Source: Chloroflexota bacterium
GTDB taxonomy: Bacteria > Chloroflexota > Anaerolineae > J036 > Brachytrichaceae
Assembly: GCA_023382055.1 (NCBI GenBank)
Contig: JAMCQN010000030.1
Location: 1-64,000 of the forward strand
Direction of reading: 5' to 3'
DNA: 64,000 nucleotides
The notes beneath the pieces are model-generated. The model searched no databases. It was given only the letters and a program-made list of their open reading frames with translations, and had not been told where the DNA came from. Every line of letters starts with the position of its first letter. Within the stretch, counting starts at the first letter, position 1. Shown here one piece after another: positions 63,681 to 64,000 of this stretch. A program made the translations under genes and the position numbers.

Positions 63681-64000
63681 TCAGCGCGGAGGAGAGGCAG
63701 CCCTCAGGCGTTCGATGCGCAGGTCCAGCGCTTCTATGGTTCCCTCGGGAAGGTGGATGGAGCCCAGGACGACTTCGCTGTCGCCGACGAAGCCGTGAAA
63801 GTCGCTGCCGCCGGTAGCAAGGAGATTGTGTTGGAAAGCATAACCCGCGTAATGCTTGATCTGCTCGGCAGTGTGAAGCGGGTAATATACTTCGATGCCG
63901 TCCAGGCCATGTTCCAGCAGACTATCCAGGAGCGCATCCGTATTACCCACGTATAGACCTGGATGTGCGACGATGGCGATGCCGTTGGCGCGATGGATCA
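63681..64000 (-). CDS. PHP-domain phosphoesterase, C-terminal part (runs off right edge)
   Basis: The frame is open from the right edge to TGA at 63681-63683, about 105 codons. It carries the later metal-binding motifs of a PHP domain: IAIVAHPGLYV with a histidine ligand, GLDGIEVYYPLHT with a glutamate, and TGGSDFHGF with the aspartate-histidine pair. PHP proteins of this type include RNase AM/3',5'-nucleoside bisphosphate phosphatases (YciV). The N-terminal HxH motif is outside the window. An internal ATG at 63950 is not the real start, because similarity continues upstream of it. Confidence 0.85.
   Translation of the reverse strand, partial: IHRANGIAIVAHPGLYVGNTDALLDSLLEHGLDGIEVYYPLHTAEQIKHYAGYAFQHNLLATGGSDFHGFVGDSEVVLGSIHLPEGTIEALDLRIERLRAASPPR

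Overview
The window looks like ordinary chromosome from a member of the Chloroflexota (Anaerolineae-like). This is an inference from gene content, not a database result. Supporting points are the GC-rich coding DNA, split glycine decarboxylase subunit 2, a CpXC-type protein, many GAF/PP2C and two-component regulators, LCP and golvesin-domain secreted proteins, a CoxE-like VWA/AAA pair, and a single-membrane style envelope gene set. I saw no IS element, prophage, CRISPR array, rRNA or tRNA.

Layout. From 0 to 4.8 kb a minus-strand run carries an MBL hydrolase, a fold-type-II PLP enzyme, two unknown proteins and an SsnA-type amidohydrolase. From 4.8 to 9.9 kb lie an aldehyde dehydrogenase scrap coupled to a CBS-type manganese pyrophosphatase, a secreted golvesin-domain protein facing a solute-binding lipoprotein with an NBR1-like Ig domain, and deoC. 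From 9.9 to 13.5 kb is a sugar-catabolic cluster with one intact and one decayed Gfo/Idh/MocA gene and two TIM-barrel epimerases. From 13.5 to 32.3 kb come a thioredoxin/DUF4395 pair, a GH116 glycosidase divergent from a histidine kinase, a cysteine-free CpXC relative, FKBP, gcvPB, a large secreted membrane protein, a multi-GAF PP2C phosphatase, a beta-lactamase-fold pseudoenzyme, and an SCP2/acyl-CoA-dehydrogenase/pentapeptide operon.

From 32.3 to 39.3 kb are an RRM protein with a long leader, a response regulator and the core operon rpsB-tsf-pyrH-frr-uppS-cdsA, followed by a hairpin-rich non-coding block. From 39.3 to 49.6 kb are an AAA/VWA operon, a ccmC-ccmD-ccdA operon whose CcdA is circularly permuted, and a membrane-TPR/MoxR/DUF58/SpoIIM group. 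From 49.6 to 64 kb are isoprenoid, PAP2, LCP, psuG, gmk, rhomboid, epimerase, two-component, DsbA-like, glycosyltransferase, flippase-like and PHP genes.

Three themes stand out. (1) A circularly permuted CcdA. (2) Repeated gene decay: at least four truncated or internally deleted relics sit directly against intact genes. (3) A dispersed hairpin family with 15-bp arms, usually a CGC loop, and co-varying outer arms. I found no multi-gene defence or mobile system. The best candidates for something undescribed are the permuted CcdA, the hairpin family and the RRM-gene leader.
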